From NCBI GenBank assembly GCA_023489485.1, contig JAMDCU010000076.1, positions 1 through 38,653 on the forward strand: 38,653 bases of DNA, read 5' to 3'. The DNA comes from Chloroflexota bacterium. GTDB taxonomy: Bacteria > Chloroflexota > Anaerolineae > UBA4142. Position 1 is the first letter of the stretch. Every line of letters starts with the position of its first letter. Of this stretch, positions 1 through 8,723 are shown piece by piece. The notes beneath the pieces are model-generated. The model worked only from the letters and a program-made list of their open reading frames with translations. It was not told the origin of the DNA and did not search any database. The translations under genes and the position numbers were made by a program.

Positions 1-377
1 CCAGCGCCGCCGTTGACGCCGAACCAAGGCATTCAAATCGTTCACCATCCAAGTGGGCAAGTTCGGCCAGGCTCCTTCTAGCTCCAAGGGGACCGAGGGT
101 TCAGGCATCGCCTGTCCTTGACGAAAGCGCAGATACTCGACGAGTTTCGCCCGCGCCCGTCGGCCGGTGGTCCATTTTCTCTCGGAAAATAGCTTTTTTT
201 GGGCTCGGACCGCTGGCCTAACCGGCTACTCAGCATGGCGAGGCAAGTCCAGGGAGCCATCTCGTCCAAGATCACCCGGGCCATGCGCTCGTACGTCTGG
301 CATGTGGCCGGATGATAGCCCCCGGCTTGCAACCAGGTCTTAAACTCGGCCGAGGCGGCTTCCAGCGGGTGTGTCAT
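1..377 (-). pseudogene. Tyrosine recombinase, N-terminal part, frameshifted and cut by the window edge
   Basis: Residues from position 377 downward look like the SAM-like N-terminal domain of a phage-type integrase (EFKTWLQAGGYHPATCQTYE). After about 60 residues the sensible reading moves to another frame (KLVEYLRFRQGQAMPEP, then LPTWMVNDLNALVRRQRRRW) and runs off the left edge. The switch lies at the run of seven T at 194-200, so one lost base explains it. The ATG overlaps the stop of the upstream recombinase-containing gene by four bases (ATGA, 374-377). Tandem recombinases with overlapping ends are typical of RIT (recombinase-in-trio) elements, but a third gene would lie outside the window. 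The catalytic domain is not visible here. Confidence 0.6.
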
Positions 378-1402
378 GCCGCCCTCCGTTCAGACCGACC
401 ACCGCGCGGGGTCCCGGATGAGGAGGCCTCCGCCAGATTCTGGCCAGGCTGGGCCAGCGTGTCCGGGTTCGCCGCTTCATCCCCGGTGATCCGGTGCATA
501 CTTTCAAAATAGTCGCGCCGCACTAACGGGTCGGCAACATGCACATAGACCTGGGTCGTGCGCAAAGAGCGATGACCCAGCAGCGCCTGCAGCGACGTGA
601 CCGGCATCCCGACTTCAATGAGTTGGCGACTAAACACATGCCGCAGTTGATAACACGTGAGATGCAGTCCCGCTTGCTCGGCGTAATGCGTCAGTCGTTT
701 CTGCACCGCCGTCACGGAGAGGTGGACGCCATAGCGATTGAGAACGAGAGCCCGGTCCTGCGCCGCCGGTCGCATCGCCAAGTAAGCCCGTACCCGCTGC
801 TCGGCTTGCTCGGACAAAAAGACCACCCGCTCCGTCTGGCGCTTGCCGTGAATTCGCAGACGCGAGGCCTGCTCGGCCCGACTCCGAAAGAACACATCGT
901 CCAGGTTCAAGGCGATCGCATTCACCAGGTTCTCCCGACCGACCATTTCATAAATAAACGCTTGTCGCACTGGGTTATCGATCGCCGTGATCAAGCCCTG
1001 AATCACCGCCAGCACGTAAACGTGCCATAGCTGGATCGCCCCGCTCGCGACCAAAACTCCAAAGACCGCGGCTTGGAGCATCAGCAAGCTCTGCGTCACG
1101 ACGAGGGCGGAGCGCTTGGGCAGGCGGTCTGCCAAGACACCGCCGAACAGCGCAAACAACATCACCGGCAGAAACTGCAGGGTAATGACGAGGCCGAGCG
1201 CGAAGGGAGAATCGCTCGTCAACTTGAGAACGATCCAAGCTTGGGCGGTCGTCTGCATCCAGATGCCGATCAGCGAGATCACTTGGCCCGTCCAGAACAA
1301 GCGGTAGTTGCGAACTTTTAAAGAAATAAAGCCGCGGGCGGCGGCCAAAACGAACGAATTGAAACGCGAATCATGAATGGGGGGTGGTTTTTGTGGGATC
1401 AC
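374..1402 (-). pseudogene. Chimera: MFS exporter N-terminus joined in frame to the C-terminus of a tyrosine recombinase
   Basis: Residues 1 to about 164 match the first half of an EntS-like MFS exporter (NYRLFWTGQVISLIGIWMQT, GGVLADRLPKR, ending GRENLVNAIALN). At about 905-912 the reading frame passes without a break into a recombinase catalytic domain (LRIHGKRQTERVVFLS, CYQLRHVFSRQLIEVGM, LLGHRSLRTTQVYVHV). The recombinase part keeps the Lys region, an Arg, the LLGH His and the nucleophile Tyr. It lacks the first catalytic Arg box, which would lie in the lost N-terminal part, and has Tyr where the first His of HxLRH is usual. Neither half is complete, so I regard it as a deletion or insertion scar with no function of its own. 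A GTG at 1402 is the first available start. Confidence 0.7.
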
Positions 1403-1754
1403 TGGGTCATGTTCTTGAGCGAGGTTTCCGAAACGAGTTGAGCTTGCCGCTTCGGCTCCGCCGGTTCAAGCCCGTAGACGGAGCGCTAATCGCGCACCAA
1501 CAATGCCAGCGGTGCCGGAGCGAGTGCTGCTCTTCATTGTATGCGATCAACCAAGGGTGTCAAAGATCCTGCGGAAGCAAACTCTCCCTCCCCTCTTGTT
1601 CTCTTGTCGAGAAACGACTGGATGCTCGATGATGAAGGGAGGCACCCAGGCACGTACGAGGGAGAGGGTCGCTTAGCGAAAATCCACACAAGAGCTGAGG
1701 CATTCTCCCCTTTGGCGAGAATGGGAGAGTGCTGGCAGCGCCGGGGCGTGGAAA
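1403..1754. other. Intergenic stretch without recognisable gene
   Basis: No reading frame here resembles a known protein. The stretch lies between the chimeric recombinase gene and a decayed IS3 transposase. It contains a short inverted repeat (CATTCTC/GAGAATG near 1701-1725) but no clear promoter or RNA gene. It is probably insertion-site debris. Confidence 0.4.
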
Positions 1755-2082
1755 TCAGCAGTTGGCCCAAGCCAAACCGGAGATCTGGAACAGCGATCAG
1801 GGCAGCCATTTCACCAGCGCGCAGTACACCCACCTGCGGGCTGGCGGCGAGCGTACGAATCAGCATGGACGGACGAGGCCGTGCGCTGGACAACATCTTC
1901 GTTGAACGGATGTGACGCTCCGTCAGTACGAAGAGGTCTACCTGCACGATTACACAACTCCGCGGGAAGCGCGGCAGGGGCTGAGCCGCTACTTCGAGTT
2001 CTACGATCACGAGCGCCCGCATCAGGCCTGGGGCTATCGCACCCCAGCCGAGGTCTATTTCGGCACACGCGCGGCTGGTTAA
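1755..2082 (+). pseudogene. IS3-family transposase OrfB, C-terminal remnant
   Basis: The plus strand carries the end of an IS3-type DDE transposase: IWNSDQGSHFTS, then ISMDGRGRALDNIFVER, then EEVYLHDYTTPREARQG and FYDHERPHQAWGYRTPAEVYF, ending at a TAA at 2080-2082. The parts lie in different frames. A stop (TGA at about 1914) replaces the usual Trp after the VER motif, and one base is missing a few codons later (GTCAGTAC where GTCAAGTAC is expected). Another frame change lies near 1850. OrfA and the first two thirds of OrfB are absent. The remnant cannot be active. Confidence 0.8.
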
Positions 2083-2093
2083 GGTCAAGCCCT

Positions 2094-2150
2094 GGTCTGT
2101 GGGGGCGGTGGACAACTGAAGAGCACACCTGCCCACCGCCCCCACAGACC
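2094..2150. repeat. Perfect 18-bp inverted repeat (hairpin) beside the IS3 remnant
   Basis: GGTCTGTGGGGGCGGTGG at 2094-2111 is exactly complementary to 2133-2150, with a 21-base loop. It starts 11 bases after the transposase stop. No T-run follows on either strand, so it is a poor candidate for an intrinsic terminator. It may be the end of an insertion sequence or two facing terminal repeats. Which element it belongs to cannot be told from the window. Confidence 0.7.
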
Positions 2151-2331
2151 CTACTACTCTGGCTGCGGCCCGATCAGTTCATCATTCCCACCGGAGAGGA
2201 GGAAATTCCACCTTATCTTTCGACCAAATCGTGTCTTGATAATGGGGTCCACCTTAGGCCTTCGTCTGCCTGGTCGGGATAAGAGAGGATATTTGAGAAA
2301 TACGATGCCCGTCATCACTCCGCATGGAGTA

Positions 2332-3222
2332 CTAAGCCAGAACGTATTTCTTTTCCAACTCCGTCCAGAAATCCAGACCGGCAAATCTGAACATGTCCAG
2401 GATTGTTCCTGCTTCCACAGTGTCAAAAGCCCTCAATGTCCCCGTTTTGAGGAAGTCCTTGTACAAATCAATTACCAGTTTGGTAACGGCGCCCACCGGT
2501 ATTGCCGTCACCCACATCTTGGCACCCACCTCCTCGTAGTCTGCCGCCGTCATCTCGCGTGGTCCCATTGCCCAAATCTTTACCTCCGGGGCTCCCACTT
2601 TCTTGTAGAGCTCCCTCAGTGTCTCCTTGCCCCGCTCTTTAAACTTGGCCTTCGGCGGGACGGCATGGGGCAGGATGACATCTACGCCGAGCTCGACGCA
2701 CTTCTTGGCCCTTACCAGCATCTCATCATCGCCCAGCGTAGCCGCCGCATCAATCCTGGCAACAATAACAAAGTCCTTGTCCAGCTTGTCCCTCGCCTCA
2801 AGAACAGCCCCGATCTTGCCATAGTATTCATCCCGCGGCAGGACTTCTTGAACGCCCATAAACGGGCATTTGGTGGGATGTTTCTGGTCATCGATAAAGA
2901 TACCGGCGGCGCCAATCTTGATTAGTTCTGTCGTGGTCCGGAAGGCAGCCAATGCCCCGCCGTAGCCATCATCAGCATCAACGATAAGTGGTATTTCGAC
3001 CGAATCCGCCATATACTTGGCGATGCTGACGACCTCACTGGCCGTCGCGATACCAATATCAGGCATGCCCAGCTGGGCGCTGCGGATGGAGCCGCCACTC
3101 ATGAAGACCGCTTTCGCCCCGGCTGCCTGGGCGCATCTTGCCGTCAGGCAGTCATATGCCCCGGGTACACACAGGAACCCCGGCTTGTTCAAGAGGTCAC
3201 GCAGCATAGTTGTTTTCTTCAC
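2332..3222 (-). CDS. PEP mutase/isocitrate lyase family C-C lyase (copy 1)
   Basis: This is a 296-residue member of the PEPM/ICL superfamily, whose lyases (methylisocitrate lyase PrpB, dimethylmalate lyase Dml) cleave 2-hydroxy-acid C-C bonds to a 2-oxoacid plus a short acid. Visible marks are PGAYDCLTAR near residue 20, the Mg-binding DADDGYGG at 82-89 and the catalytic-loop Cys at 119 within TKCPF, where PrpB and ICL have K(K/R)CGH. I chose the GTG at 3222 because AAGGAGAG lies about 7 bases upstream; an in-frame extension to 3282 has no such site. It follows LeuC1-LeuD1, as dml follows dmdAB in nicotinate fermenters. The general activity is well supported, but the substrate is unknown. The last 35 codons recur as a fragment near 5.4 kb. 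Confidence 0.85.
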   Translation of the reverse strand: MKKTTMLRDLLNKPGFLCVPGAYDCLTARCAQAAGAKAVFMSGGSIRSAQLGMPDIGIATASEVVSIAKYMADSVEIPLIVDADDGYGGALAAFRTTTELIKIGAAGIFIDDQKHPTKCPFMGVQEVLPRDEYYGKIGAVLEARDKLDKDFVIVARIDAAATLGDDEMLVRAKKCVELGVDVILPHAVPPKAKFKERGKETLRELYKKVGAPEVKIWAMGPREMTAADYEEVGAKMWVTAIPVGAVTKLVIDLYKDFLKTGTLRAFDTVEAGTILDMFRFAGLDFWTELEKKYVLA

Positions 3223-3289
3223 TTGACCACTCTCCTTGTCTTTTTGTTTGTCGATGGGCCTTGTTTTGACTCCCTGATCCAAGCCGCTG

Positions 3290-3808
3290 CTATCCCTTTC
3301 CTTCCGCGATCAGCTTGTCGCCATAGGCTTCAAGGCTGCCGGCCTCGAGCATGTCCAGGAGAAAGTCCGGGAACGGCTTGAACTTGATCGATTCCCCAGT
3401 GGTGACATTCTCGATGATACCGGCATGGAGGTCGGCCTCCACCACGTCTCCTTCCTTCACCTTCTTCTTTATTCCGGGTAATTCAATCAGGGGCAGGCCA
3501 ATCGCCACCGAGTTCTTGATGTAGTTCTCATCAAAGGACTCGGCGACGACGACCGATATGCCGCACTGCTGTATGGACTGCGGAGCATGGGGATGATCAT
3601 GGCCACAGCGGAAATTTGTGCCCGCGACCATGATGTCGCCCTTCTTCACCTTCTTGTGGAACTCGGGATCCACATTCTCCATGCAGTGCTCCCCCAGTTG
3701 GTCGTGGGTGAAGACTCCATAGTGGAGCTTGGCAAATGACACTATCTCGTTATCGACGTCCAAGTTGTCGCCGAAAATCCAGGTCTTACCCTTAAACTTT
3801 AGTGCCAT
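3290..3808 (-). CDS. Aconitase/LeuD-type hydro-lyase small subunit with GHDH active-site loop (copy 1)
   Basis: The 172 residues match the swivel domain of isopropylmalate isomerase or dimethylmaleate hydratase small subunits: FGDNLDVDNE at the start, KKVKKGDIMVAGTNF, and VVVAESFDENYIKNSVAIGLPLI. The loop that should read GSSREHA reads GHDHPHA (residues 69-75). The usual catalytic Ser (Ser642 of mitochondrial aconitase) and substrate-binding Arg644 are both His here. Its ATG follows directly after the TAG of the LeuC-like gene, so the two are translationally coupled and should form one complex. The same loop occurs in the copy at 28200-28733, so it is not a sequencing error. It may be a hydratase of an unusual dicarboxylate. 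Confidence 0.85.
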   Translation of the reverse strand: MALKFKGKTWIFGDNLDVDNEIVSFAKLHYGVFTHDQLGEHCMENVDPEFHKKVKKGDIMVAGTNFRCGHDHPHAPQSIQQCGISVVVAESFDENYIKNSVAIGLPLIELPGIKKKVKEGDVVEADLHAGIIENVTTGESIKFKPFPDFLLDMLEAGSLEAYGDKLIAEGKG

Positions 3809-5099
3809 CTATTCCTCCTGAAGGTATTTTCTCGGGTCAGTTATCTTGCCCTCAATCGCCGATGCCGCCACGGTGGCTGGACTCCCCAGGTAGACCTTGG
3901 CACTCTCGGCACCCATTCGACCCGGAACATTGGTCGTGCTCGACCCGATGCAGACCTCGTTCTCAGCGAGCGGAGTGTAGAAGCCAGGACACATCCCGCA
4001 CCCCGGCGCGCAAACAAATGCTCCCGCTTTGAGTAGCGTCTCCAAAACACCCGATTCTGTCGCCCGCGTCATAGAAGCGCTGCTGCCCGGCGTAATGTTG
4101 AACACCACCTTTGAATTTACTTTTCGACCTTTCATGATTTTGGCGGCTACCGCCAAGCCCTCATCACGGCCGCTGGCACAAGAGCCGATGAAGGCGTTGG
4201 TGATTGGTGTCCCTTCGACCTCGGCTATATTCTTCACCGTTGACCGATGTGGGGGAACAACCACCATGGGCTCAATCTTGGCACCGTCGATTTCGTAGAT
4301 CGCCGCGTACTGAGCATCCGGGTCACTGGCCAAAGGCTCGAACGGATAGTCGGTCCGGGCCTTGTACCAGTCGAGCACTTTCTTGTCCGGATTGACGATG
4401 CCTGTCTTCGCCCCGATAAACACCGAAAGGCAGCACATCGTACAGCGGCTGTCGATGCTCATTTGGTCGATGATCGGCCCGGCGTACTCGGCTACCTTGT
4501 TGAGGGCGACAGTCGGCCCGTACTCTTTCAGGATATACTCCAGGACGTCTCTACCCATAACGCCTTTCTTCAGCTTCCCCTTGATGATGAACTTTACGCT
4601 CCCCGGTACGCGGAGCCATGTCCAGCCGAAGCGCATGATGAAGTTGTTTGACGCCGAAGGAGCAAACCCAAAGGCGCCAACCCCACCCACGCTTATGGTG
4701 TGGTTGTCACCACACAGGTAGAAGCTTCCCGGCGTGACCCAGGCGCCCTCTACGGACATATGATGGTCGATGCCTATCCTACCGAGATCGAGGATATTTT
4801 CCTCAGGCACTCCCATCTGTCTGGCCCACTCAGCGTTCTGGCGGTGCGACTCCCTTTGACTTACCTTATCGATTGGTCGCCACCAGGCCCCGGCATGCTC
4901 CGGTGCCACCAGCGCCTTTTGGGGGTCCCAAATCTTGTCCCAGCCCCGCTTCTTAAAAGCTGCCGGCATGTTTACCCCCAAGTCACTGGTCATAAAGACA
5001 GACCTGGATGTGTTCCTGACCTGCACGTAATCGCCGGGGGGATACTTCTGGTTGTCCGGCTGCTTTGGCCAGGATTTTTTCAGCAATTGTTTTTCCCAA
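3809..5099 (-). CDS. Aconitase/LeuC-type hydro-lyase large subunit (copy 1), frameshift near its start
   Basis: The Fe-S-binding large subunit keeps the three cluster Cys (GSCASGR and APGCGMC) and ends in the usual SPATVAASAIEGKI. From TTG 5099 the sequence reads LGKTIAEKILAKAAGQPEV, the family's normal beginning, with AGAGGAGG about 9 bases upstream. That frame leaves the body of the gene at a run of six G (5036-5041); removing one G joins them as EVSPGDYVQVR. Without repair, a TTG at 5086 gives a 425-residue protein with an altered first 15 residues. Active-site changes are GDNHT for GDSHT, EH for the Asp-His pair, and STTNVPGR where NRNFxGR is usual, so the Arg447 equivalent is Thr. It pairs with LeuD1. 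Confidence 0.8.
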
Positions 5100-5321
5100 T
5101 TTCTATAACCTCCTCTGCTTTTGTATTTATCCGAGTCTTAAGGAATTGCCGACCTCAAGGCCTACCCATCAGTGACGGAAGTACCCGATAAGATTACTAC
5201 CAGCGAATCATTTGCCGCCATCTACCGCTTCTTCGATAACCTCCTTTCATCTAGTATGCAGATCAGTAAGAGATAAACCTCCTTGAGAACCTTCCCACTA
5301 CCTGCCGCATCGGGTAAATCC

Positions 5322-5446
5322 GAACTCCGCACGGAGTACTAAGCCAGAACGTATTTCTTTTCCAACTCCGTCCAGAAATCCAGACCGGCAGCCCTGAACA
5401 TGTCCAGGATTGTTCCTGCTTCGGCAGTGTCAAAAGCTCGCAATTC
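5322..5446 (-). repeat. Copy of the 3' end of lyase gene 1 (pseudogene fragment)
   Basis: About 120 bases repeat positions 2312-2440 in direct orientation with few differences. In the lyase frame they read AFDTAEAGTILDMF and then AAGLDFWTELEKKYVLA before a stop at 5339-5341. This is the last roughly 35 codons of the lyase encoded at 2332-3222. Sequence above 5446 is unrelated to the lyase, so this is a partial duplication and cannot make an enzyme. It sits upstream of LeuC1, so the two copies flank module 1 as short direct repeats. Confidence 0.85.
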
Positions 5447-5591
5447 TCAAGACGCCGGCGTACCCATCTCGGCAAAGGGACGCTGCGCGTAATTAGGCTC
5501 CAAGCCATTCCGTTCTCGCGTTCTAGGCCTTGCTTGGTAGGCGATGCCTAGGATACTGAACGGATGGCTCCTTTGCAACCTTTATGAAGTT

Positions 5592-6056
5592 CTATTTAGC
5601 CTGGATGACTTTGCAGAATCTTTCCCTTATTCTGGACCGAAGTTCGTGAACCTCAGTGGCCAGGTCGCACCGATGAGGGCTCAGGTAGTAGCGCTGCAAT
5701 CCGAAAACCTGATCAGTTTCATTGAATACCCGTCGCAGCGTCTCAAGGTACTGCATCACTAGAGCTGCATCTTCTTCTTCAAAGTAACTCGATCGACCCC
5801 GAATGACGGTGACCATGTCAGCAATCCTTTTATCAAAATCCCCCTGGGTGACGAGCTCCGCCAAGAAAAGGTCCTTGTGTATTGCTTCAAGCTTCTCCCA
5901 AATCTTGCGATAAATCACCGGCACACTTGCATTTGAGGCCTCAATGCGCCAAAAGTCTCGCTGCCGCTTCCACCGATAATAGGCTACGACCACAATTATG
6001 CTGCTTCCCAAAAAAGCGACGAATGGGGCTACTGCATGTACGAGAGATTCATTCAT
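5592..6056 (-). CDS. Small membrane-anchored protein of unknown function
   Basis: About 154 residues. One hydrophobic segment near the N-terminus (VAPFVAFLGSSIIVVVAYY, residues 8-26) is followed by basic residues (RWKRQR), so the rest is probably cytoplasmic. The remainder is charged and mainly helical, with a possible coiled region (IRGRSSYFEEEDAALVMQYL). I recognise no family. The ATG at 6056 (MNESLVHAV) fits the membrane segment better than the one at 6077. It stands alone in a region of broken genes and its role is unknown. Confidence 0.5.
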   Translation of the reverse strand: MNESLVHAVAPFVAFLGSSIIVVVAYYRWKRQRDFWRIEASNASVPVIYRKIWEKLEAIHKDLFLAELVTQGDFDKRIADMVTVIRGRSSYFEEEDAALVMQYLETLRRVFNETDQVFGLQRYYLSPHRCDLATEVHELRSRIRERFCKVIQAK

Positions 6057-6270
6057 GGTTCTCTGTGCCTCGTGCAATCACCTTCGTCGAAACCTTACTC
6101 CGCAACGCCATAGGTAGAATTGACAAGAAGAGATTGACGGACAAGTCCTGACACCAAATTCGGATGACGTTATTCAGTCGATTCGTTCCATGGACCCATG
6201 TTCGGAGCTGTGTGATCTAGCTCCAGGCTTTGCCACGCGAGATCACGCTGCAACGCCATGTTTGTTTCCT

Positions 6271-7116
6271 TTACTTCCAACGCTTTTCTTGGACGACATA
6301 CTCTCCCGCCAGACTGCCCATCGCAATATTCTCGGCGAGGTTGCCGCCGCCGTTGTAAAGCATCCCAAAGAATGAACCCAGCTCGCCGCAAGCATAGAGC
6401 CGGGGGATGGGAGTTTTGTCGGGACGAAGGACCTGGCAGCGGATATTTCGCATCGGTCCGCCCTGCGTATTGGGACCGCCGGGCCACAGCTTGACGGCAT
6501 AATACGGCGGGTCTTCCAGAGGACCGAGACTGGACTTGGGCCGGTGGAAATCAATGTCCTCGCCATCGCGGCACAACTGATTGTACCGTTGGACCGTTGA
6601 TTTGAATCTGGAGGTATCCATCAAGCCATTATTGTCGGGGTCCGCGGCGATGAAGCGGCCTAGTTCCTCGATCCTGTTCGCTTGCCAAATCCACCCTCGG
6701 TCTATTTCGGCCGAGTTGTCCTCACTCCAAATGTAATGAATCCGTCCCTTGATACCGCGGGGCGGATTGCACGCGCCGTGGACGCCGGCGAGCGGACCCA
6801 ATTTTCTTCTCTTCTCGTCAAAGATCCAATAGCATGGTATTCGAGGGTAACACAGAGCATAGCCATCGTAACCTGCTAACTCATAGCCGAAGGCGTGTCC
6901 CTTAAATCTTTCGTTGCTGAATCTGTTTCCCCGCTTGTCTACAAAGATGCTCATTTGGGAGTGATGCTGCGTACCGAAAGCGATGGGGTGTTCCGGGAAC
7001 TTCATCGTCACGCGGTAGGAAATACTGTTCATTTGCCACAACGCCGCCCCAACTCCTAGTGCCATATTAATGCCATCCTCTGTATTTCCCGGATTGCAGG
7101 TGAATTCAATCGGCAA
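6271..7116 (-). pseudogene. FAD-dependent fumarate reductase/ketosteroid dehydrogenase-type flavoprotein, N-terminus missing
   Basis: The 281 codons match the C-terminal half of the FAD_binding_2 family. They include the NTEDGINMALGVGAALWQM segment that normally follows the first FAD region, a middle capping domain, and the C-terminal FAD site (RLYACGELGSFFGMLYNGGGNLAENIAMGSLAGEYV). The Rossmann GxGxxG motif and about 200 N-terminal residues are absent. The first usable start is a TTG at 7116 and a stop lies seven codons above it. Without the dinucleotide-binding N-terminus it cannot hold FAD. It was probably cut by the event that left the short repeats at 7164-7199. Confidence 0.75.
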
Positions 7117-7163
7117 GGGTCGAAGGTAATACTACAACGAGACTTCGGCGTCAGTAGACGCCC

Positions 7164-7199
7164 AAGTGTCGGAGTCATATGAAGTGTCGGAGTAATATT
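7164..7199. repeat. Two tandem 18-bp repeats at the break point of the truncated flavoprotein gene
   Basis: AAGTGTCGGAGTCATATG (7164-7181) is followed directly by AAGTGTCGGAGTAATATT (7182-7199). The first 12 bases are identical. Short repeated motifs like this occur at the ends of some transposons, but no transposase lies nearby, so the origin is uncertain. Confidence 0.6.
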
Positions 7200-7218
7200 A
7201 GGGCCAAGCCTAATGTAT

Positions 7219-8719
7219 CTACTCTTGCACCGCCGTGCCGAGTAGGTCCCTCTCATTCTTGGCACGGTGACCCCCTATCCAGGTGAGAGCGACGGCGACA
7301 AAGCAAACCATTCCGGCAATGATCAACGCATCTTGAAGACCCGCCAGCAATGCCGCCTCAGAATGATCAGCGTCCACCAAGGTCAGCCCGGACACACTCG
7401 CGTAATAGGACGTCCTCCCCGCCCAGACGGCTCCCGCCAAAGCGATCCCGGACATCATGCCCATGTGCCGGGCTGTTGCCAATAGCCCAGATGCACCCCC
7501 CGTTGACTGGGAAACGCGGCCCCAATCAACAAACTCGTATTGGGGGATAGAAAAAGCCCCCCCCAATACTCAACAGAATATAAGGGGGAACAATTCCCGC
7601 AGATGCGGCGGTTGGACTCTGTCGACTCATCCAGAAAAAGCCAGTCCCGCCAACGGCCAAACCCAAGGATGCCAACACCCTGGGATCCATTCCGCCCGCT
7701 AGCCATCCACTGAGCGGAGCCACGATGACAATGCCGAGCGGAACACTCATCAATATCATGCCTGCGTTCTCAGCCCCGAAATTGAACAATCGCTGCAGAA
7801 GAAATGGCGAGAGAAAGGTATTGGCTGTGGTCGCGACGTAATACAGGAATCCGCTTAGAAATGCAGCGGCAATCACCCGTTGCCGCAGTAGACGTGTGTC
7901 GAGGATGGGCTGACTGGTGGATGCTTCAACCCGCAGGAAAAGCAAGCCAAATGCGATGGAAGTAACGAAAAGAGCTAGTACATTCACCGACCCCCAACCC
8001 GAATCTTGTCCATAGGTGACTCCTAAAAGCCCGGTCAGCAGGAACCCGCCTAAGACGATGGCGCCGGTCCAATCGAATCGCTGGGTAACGAGGATTTTTC
8101 GCTCTCGCAGGCTAAACGCTGAGAGAATTGCCCCGAGGAACACTACGGGGGCACTGGCAAAGAAAATCACAGGCCATTCCGCTCTTGCCAAAATAAAACC
8201 GCCCAGAGAGGGTCCAAGTGTCGTGCCAATGGCCGTAATGCTGCTGAGGATTCCTATGGCCCTTCCAAGCTCACGCGGTGGGAAGGCATCAGTGACAATG
8301 GCTGTTCCGTTCGCGACGATAAGCGCGCCCCCTATTCCCTGTAGGACACGTGAGAGAACAAGTAGGTAAATATGACCTGCCGATCCGCATAGAACCGAGC
8401 TGACTCCGAATAAAACTGAACCAGATATGAACAGCCTTTTCCGCCCGAAAATGTCCGAGAGGCGCCCCACGCTGACCAGCAAGACGGCCATGACCAGAGA
8501 ATAGTCCAGAACAACCCACTCCGCCGCGGCCAGGCTGGTTTTAAGGCCGGACTGGATGGCGGGCAGTGACATATTGATGATGCTGAGATTCAGGCTCGTC
8601 ACAAAGACGGCCAGCCCCGCACCGGCCATTACCCACCATTTGCGCTCGTAACCACTGTCGCTACTTTGATCTTTGATGAGGGAAGCATCCGCCTGCACGA
8701 GCTGTGACGTTGTAGGCAT
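7219..8719 (-). pseudogene. DHA2-type (14-helix) MFS drug exporter, two frameshifts
   Basis: The first 390 residues are a normal EmrB/QacA-type proton-driven exporter: WVVLDYSLVMAVLLVSVGRLSDIFGRKR, LQGIGGALIVANGTAIVTDAFPPRELGRAIG, GPSLGGFI. Near the C-terminus the sense passes through three frames: GGGFFYPP, then SPNTSLLIGAAFPSQRGV, then GGASGLLATARHMGMMSGIALAG, ending at 7219. The switches lie at runs of eight C (7557-7564) and six C (7496-7501). Restoring them would give a full-length protein of roughly 500 residues. Homopolymer sequencing errors are a real alternative to gene decay. Substrate unknown; the adjacent MFS gene is a separate transporter. Confidence 0.75.
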
Positions 8720-8723
8720 GCCT

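Noticed and set aside
1534-2145. Minus-strand open frame of 203 codons
   Set aside because: It runs opposite the IS3 transposase remnant and through the intergenic stretch, with no recognisable domain.
5180-5260. Short minus-strand peptide of 17 codons upstream of LeuC1 with an AAAGGAGG site
   Set aside because: It is too short, with no conserved pattern; the GGAGGTTAT motif recurs nearby, but a leader peptide cannot be argued.
7490-7570. Programmed ribosomal frameshifting in the DHA2 exporter
   Set aside because: Two opposite shifts at C-runs in a transporter are better explained by sequencing error or decay; no stimulatory structure is evident.
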